From Mastigias papua (lineage: Eukaryota > Cnidaria > Scyphozoa > Rhizostomeae > Mastigiidae), in the NCBI GenBank assembly GCA_964019165.1, contig OZ025287.1, positions 2,966,017 to 3,030,016 on the forward strand: a stretch of 64,000 nucleotides of DNA, given 5' to 3'. Positions 59,511 through 64,000 of this stretch are shown here, in pieces. Position 1 is the first letter of the stretch; the number at the start of each line of letters is the position of its first letter. The position numbers and the translations under genes are program-made. Below the pieces are notes generated by a model. It saw only the letters and a program-made list of their open reading frames with translations, did not search any database and was not told the DNA's origin.

Positions 59511-62500
59511 ACTAAAAACCGTGTAACACGGTAAAACATAAAAGCACAACTGAAAAATTGGAATATGCAAATTTGAATGAACCCTGACACGGAAATGCAG
59601 ACAAGAAGTTCAGAGCTAGGGAACTCGCACGGATGCAAGAAACCAGGATCTAAAGTGAGTGCGGATCTGACTGGAAACTGATTTGCAAATAGGGCAAATT
59701 TATCTATTTATCGAAAATAGAAAATCAAAGTTAACGAAAAATAACATATGTACTACTGAGCTGTATGAAAATTTATTAAATTCTAGATAACATGAAGCTG
59801 TATAACATTTTCTTTTGGATAGTTTCCAGGATTATGGCTTGCAGTCACCCCTTGGTGTAATTCCAAAGGCATACCAGACCTACTCTCTGCGTTAGTGTGG
59901 ATTTGCAAGCATATATTCCTAGCAGTGTAAGAAACTCTCAGCACTGATCCAGAAGTAATAGCCAACATGCGCAACTTAGGCCACGTTGTGACTAATGAAA
60001 CTTTTACTAAAGGAGCAAATCAACCAAAATAATACGACAGTGATTATTCTTGCATTTCGAATCAATGTGTTCTGCACCCTTTCAAACCAGGCCTTTTCAT
60101 TGATTGTTACATCGAAAACAAATTTCGCAACCCTTAACGAAGTACTTTGAATTCTCCAATCTAATCCCAAAGTTCCTTAATTTTAACTTCACATTTAGTG
60201 CTAGAGCATTGTAAGTTTTCAGTGTTAAAACAGGGCACTACACACATTGTAAGTTTCAAAGGAAACCTGACTATGAACCACTTGTTACAAAGACCACACA
60301 TAAAGCCCTGGCCAAACGACCCAATATTTCACCCGAGAGTCACTGGACATCTATGTTTAGTGAAATGTTGGATTGTTTAAGAGTGTAGAAGTGCAGAATG
60401 TAGAAAGTTTTATGCTGCCAATAAAAATGACAAAGGCAACAACAGAAACTAAGTAGGGAACCTTCCTACAAAAGAAAGCTCAAGAAAAATACCGCACAAA
60501 TTCCACACTATCCTCGTTCTGTGATTCAACTGATTCAAGAAGACATCCGAGATGCAAAGAGTTTCTAGGCAGATTGGAATGATGCAGATTAGGCAGTATA
60601 TGAGATGAGAACTTTGCGTACAATCTCGTTCTCGACTTCTACATAGGCATGAGATCATCAATGTAGTCATGAAAGATCGCAGGCCAAGTCTGTGCGCCCG
60701 ATGCTGGCTACAATTGTGCTCACTACCTAAGTAACAGTGGTTTAGAACAACAGTTCTAAATGATATAATAGTCAAAATGTGAGGAAAAATTCCACTTACC
60801 AAATTTGAAAACTCTTGCTGTTAGTAGACACCTATACTCAACAGCCACATGTATTTGACTTTCGATTGAAATTAATTGGGCACTATCCTTGATATTGTCT
60901 GGAATAATGAGGAAAATCTTGGTTTCACAGTAATAAAAGAGACAGAAAAATGCCGCAGCTCAATAAGAATAGAATTTCGGAGGACAAATGGAACATAAAT
61001 GATAAAGAAGGGCATTTTGCAATGGGGACAAGTGAGAAGCAGGAGTGTAGAGAATTTGTTCAGGAACATCTAAGAGTTGAGAAAAAGCAGAACTGAAAAC
61101 AACCCATCTTTCTGACTTTTAAAAGTCCCTAACTATTAGAGTAAAACGTCTAATCTCGGTAATAAGCCATTTAATTTGAATCTATCACTCCATGATTATA
61201 TGAAGGAATAAACTATTTTGTGGAATTTATTCCTTACGAAATGAATTCCGCAAGGTAGTAGAACAGTATTCCTGGCGATATTTCTTCACAATCTGCAAGT
61301 TAGCGTAACATAAAACAGGAGATTGGACTCCTTCTGGAAACGAGTTAAGGTGCAGAAGAATGAAGAGTTATAACAACAAGTTTACAAGGAACAGAGTTCA
61401 TCGGGGAGACGTTTGCAACATAGGTTCTCTATTACCAGTATGCAGCAGTTCTAAAAAGTAAATGAACTCTTCACCTTGGATGTTAAGCACTACAGCTCTG
61501 TTTCGTATACCAACGAATCTAGAGTCTTACTAAATACCAGACACACGGTTCAATAAAATAGTTGAAAGATCCGAAAGAAATACCATAAAAACTAAACTCA
61601 AACCCAATAAAAAAACTATCTTTAGCTAATGTTTATTAGGTCCATGTATTTTACAAGTAAAGGACAGGGTTGGAAATTTCCTAAATTCAACTGCAAACTC
61701 GCTTACAAGATTCTAGCACCGATTCAGCACTAAAGATGAAATTAACTATTTACTTGCAATATATTGGATTTTAGCAAACTACACGTTTTCAAAAATTGGT
61801 TCTACTTTGGTTCAATGCATCTTATGCCCATTTATTTAGCTATATTTTTCAATAAAATTGCATGTAATTACGTGGAGATCACCTGGAAGCTCAGTATCAT
61901 AGCTGAATGGTGGCCCTCCTTAAATATCTGAAACATAACACAAAATACAACATCGGCGAAATGGAAGCGAAACGAGATGCTTGCAAGGATTGGTCCTGAA
62001 TCATGAAATCCGTAGGCTTTCAGACCTTAATCTCTCATCAGGGTTTACGTAGGCAAGGGGCTAGCACATGGACATGCAGTTCTCCGAAAACTCAACTCGA
62101 TGGGCGTGGCCATATTTGCACTCGCTGAACTCTATAATTCGCGCAAATAATGTATTATTAGCACTATCACATTAAGCAACCATCTGTTTATAAAATGCTA
62201 ATAAGAGTGAATAATTGCACATGGCTATAGGTACATCGAAAACACAGACCATGTCGCTTTTGTCCTTCGCCAACCCCAGCTGCGTAACGCACATGACTAA
62301 AACTGAAGAGGGACACTGATAATAGTCTCTTCATGAACTTTGATCACTGGGGGATGAGACAAGAAGAAAATAAAGCATTTCATGAGCAAACGGTTTTTGT
62401 TTGTCATACACGTGGTCGAACATTGATACAAAAGTTTGAAGTAACTTGTACAAAAGATACCAAAGGGCTCGCAGGCGCTTGTATAGCGACATTGGCCACG

Positions 62501-63940
62501 ATGCAGTGGGGACAATAACATACACTGTACCACCCAGCCCACTCGCGATTGCTTGGACTCCCATCTCCAAAGTAACAACCTGCTTTTGTTTGGCATGGAC
62601 CATCTCGGATCACAGATGAAAAGGACAGCTATTTCGATTTAGTCCCCAGGATTTGAACACACATGCTCCAGAATTAACGTTAATTAGCCTCTTAAAAAAT
62701 AATCAAATCCAAGATTAATTGAAATTATCGGCAACTTAGTGGAGCATTAGGGCAAAGATATTAATTTTAAGTTGGCCATAAGCTCGTGCCAGCAGACCCA
62801 TTTGTAAAGCAATTGTTGGCAACGCAGGAAATCGAGTGAACATCCTTTATCGGCTTTGTGTCTATGACGGAACTCTTTGTGAGACAAAAATGCCTGTAAG
62901 TTGTTATTAGGAGAAAGAAACAAAGCATTATCTAAAAGCCAGGCGGCAAGAACCTGCAATTGCCGGTATTGCAAACTAAGTTAAACAAAATTCCCCGCTT
63001 GGAAGAATCCATTTTGATCGAGCCTCGTACTGAAATGCACCAGTAGTTGATAAAAAACTTCTCGACACTATTATTGACGGTTAACCCTTAAGTCTACTAA
63101 GGATGTTGTTGTTGCAAAATATAATGAATACTAGGATGCTGGAATCTCTTCAAAATCAACTTGAAAAAACACACTTGAAATAATTGCAACATAAAATACC
63201 ACTCGCTTCTAAAGCAAAAACAACTGTTATTCTTGAATTTTCATGATACACTTATTTCTGCATAAAACTCCAATGTGTGATTTGAAAATAAATGCAGAGG
63301 ACTGACATGTAATTAACAAAACACTTTTTACCAAACCAGGTCTCGATGGACCACGGTGGAGTCAAATATTAAATACTTGCAAAACCACTACCCAGAGTGC
63401 AAAAGTTGGCCTAGCATCTGGAATAAGGCAAATTGCTAGCCTAGAATGAAGTTAAACCCTGACTATCCAAGCTTCTCAAACACAAAACTTAATTAACTTG
63501 CGCATTCCTAGCAATTTTCTATAAATTAATATTAACAGTGCGTTGCACACTGGAACTTTGCAACCCAGCTATCTCTAGCACTCTATTCTCACCCTGCAAA
63601 GTAATGGTACAACAAAGACAAATGCTGACAAATCGAGACATTCCTTCCACAAACATGATCTCATGCACAAAACTTCTATTACATATTGTACAATGAAATG
63701 GAATTTGATGATTTAAGTTTACTGACTAGAAGAATCAATTAGGTTACAAATAATTCTAACTGATGATGGGTCAAGATTGGGTCCAAAGGTATTGGAAATG
63801 CCTATGGTATTGTCAAATAACGGAATCGTAATGGCATTGTTCTCATAAAAGAACAGTCTTGGAATTGTCCATTATATACTGAGATAATTTTACAATGGTA
63901 ACCATTTATGTCATCGTCCTCGTCTTCAAATTTCTACAGA
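59511..63940. other. Non-coding stretch near the right edge
   Basis: AT-rich, only short open frames on both strands, none with a recognisable domain. No repeat as clear as those to the left was found. Confidence 0.45.
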
Positions 63941-64000
63941 GGCTGCGCTTCCCATCATCGACTTCAATGACTCGAAGAATAAGTTGCGTATTCAATTACG
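63941..64000 (+). CDS. Possible partial exon running off the window
   Basis: After an acceptor-like CTTCAAATTTCTACAG the composition becomes richer in G and C, and one frame stays open to the edge, reading AALPIIDFNDSKNKLRIQLR. Only 20 codons are visible and no family can be assigned. It may be the start of an exon of a plus-strand gene or chance. Confidence 0.25.

Overview
The window is AT-rich animal DNA from what is probably an aquatic invertebrate. The evidence is large U2-type introns (0.3-3.6 kb) with GT-AG borders, tRNA-derived SINE-like repeats, long (TA)n and (CA)n microsatellites, several minisatellites, and an achaete-scute-type bHLH gene. The phylum cannot be named from the sequence alone. 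There are no bacterial operons, ribosome binding sites or CRISPR arrays.

The main content is one very large plus-strand gene spanning about 6165-37983. Splice sites and reading phases join eleven exons into one secreted protein of about 4,435 aa. If the last open frame is added across an apparent one-base break near 36112-36137, it becomes about 5,050 aa. Exon 1 supplies a signal peptide, an R-A-K-R processing site, an acidic Ser/Glu/Lys stretch and a poly-His region. Exons 2, 4, 5, 7, 8, 9, 10 and 11 together carry 13 copies of a roughly 65-residue array of a 7-residue unit, H-[RQ]-P-[PDA]-[IV]-[VI]-[VIYF]. Most arrays are preceded by a Lys-rich linker with dibasic or R-x-x-R sites, end in a cap containing Ser-His-Asp, and are often followed by Gly/His/Tyr/Phe-rich repeats. 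The introns after exon 1 follow phases 1-1-0 three times in a row. Every phase-1 intron splits a Gly codon and every phase-0 intron falls at a Glu|Val junction, so the gene appears to have grown by duplication of a three-exon cassette. I recognise no named family; the composition suggests an extracellular structural, adhesive or metal-binding material, which is inference.

Left of it (1529-1706, minus strand) is a first coding exon with a signal peptide; the rest of that gene lies outside the window or is not recognisable. To the right, 46683-47213 (minus strand) encodes a 176-aa bHLH protein of the achaete-scute family, closest to the ASCL3/4/5 type by its motifs. The remaining 38-64 kb is mostly non-coding, with SINE-like copies, a three-copy dispersed repeat at 56.9-59.5 kb, minisatellites and TA arrays. 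A possible partial exon runs off the right edge.
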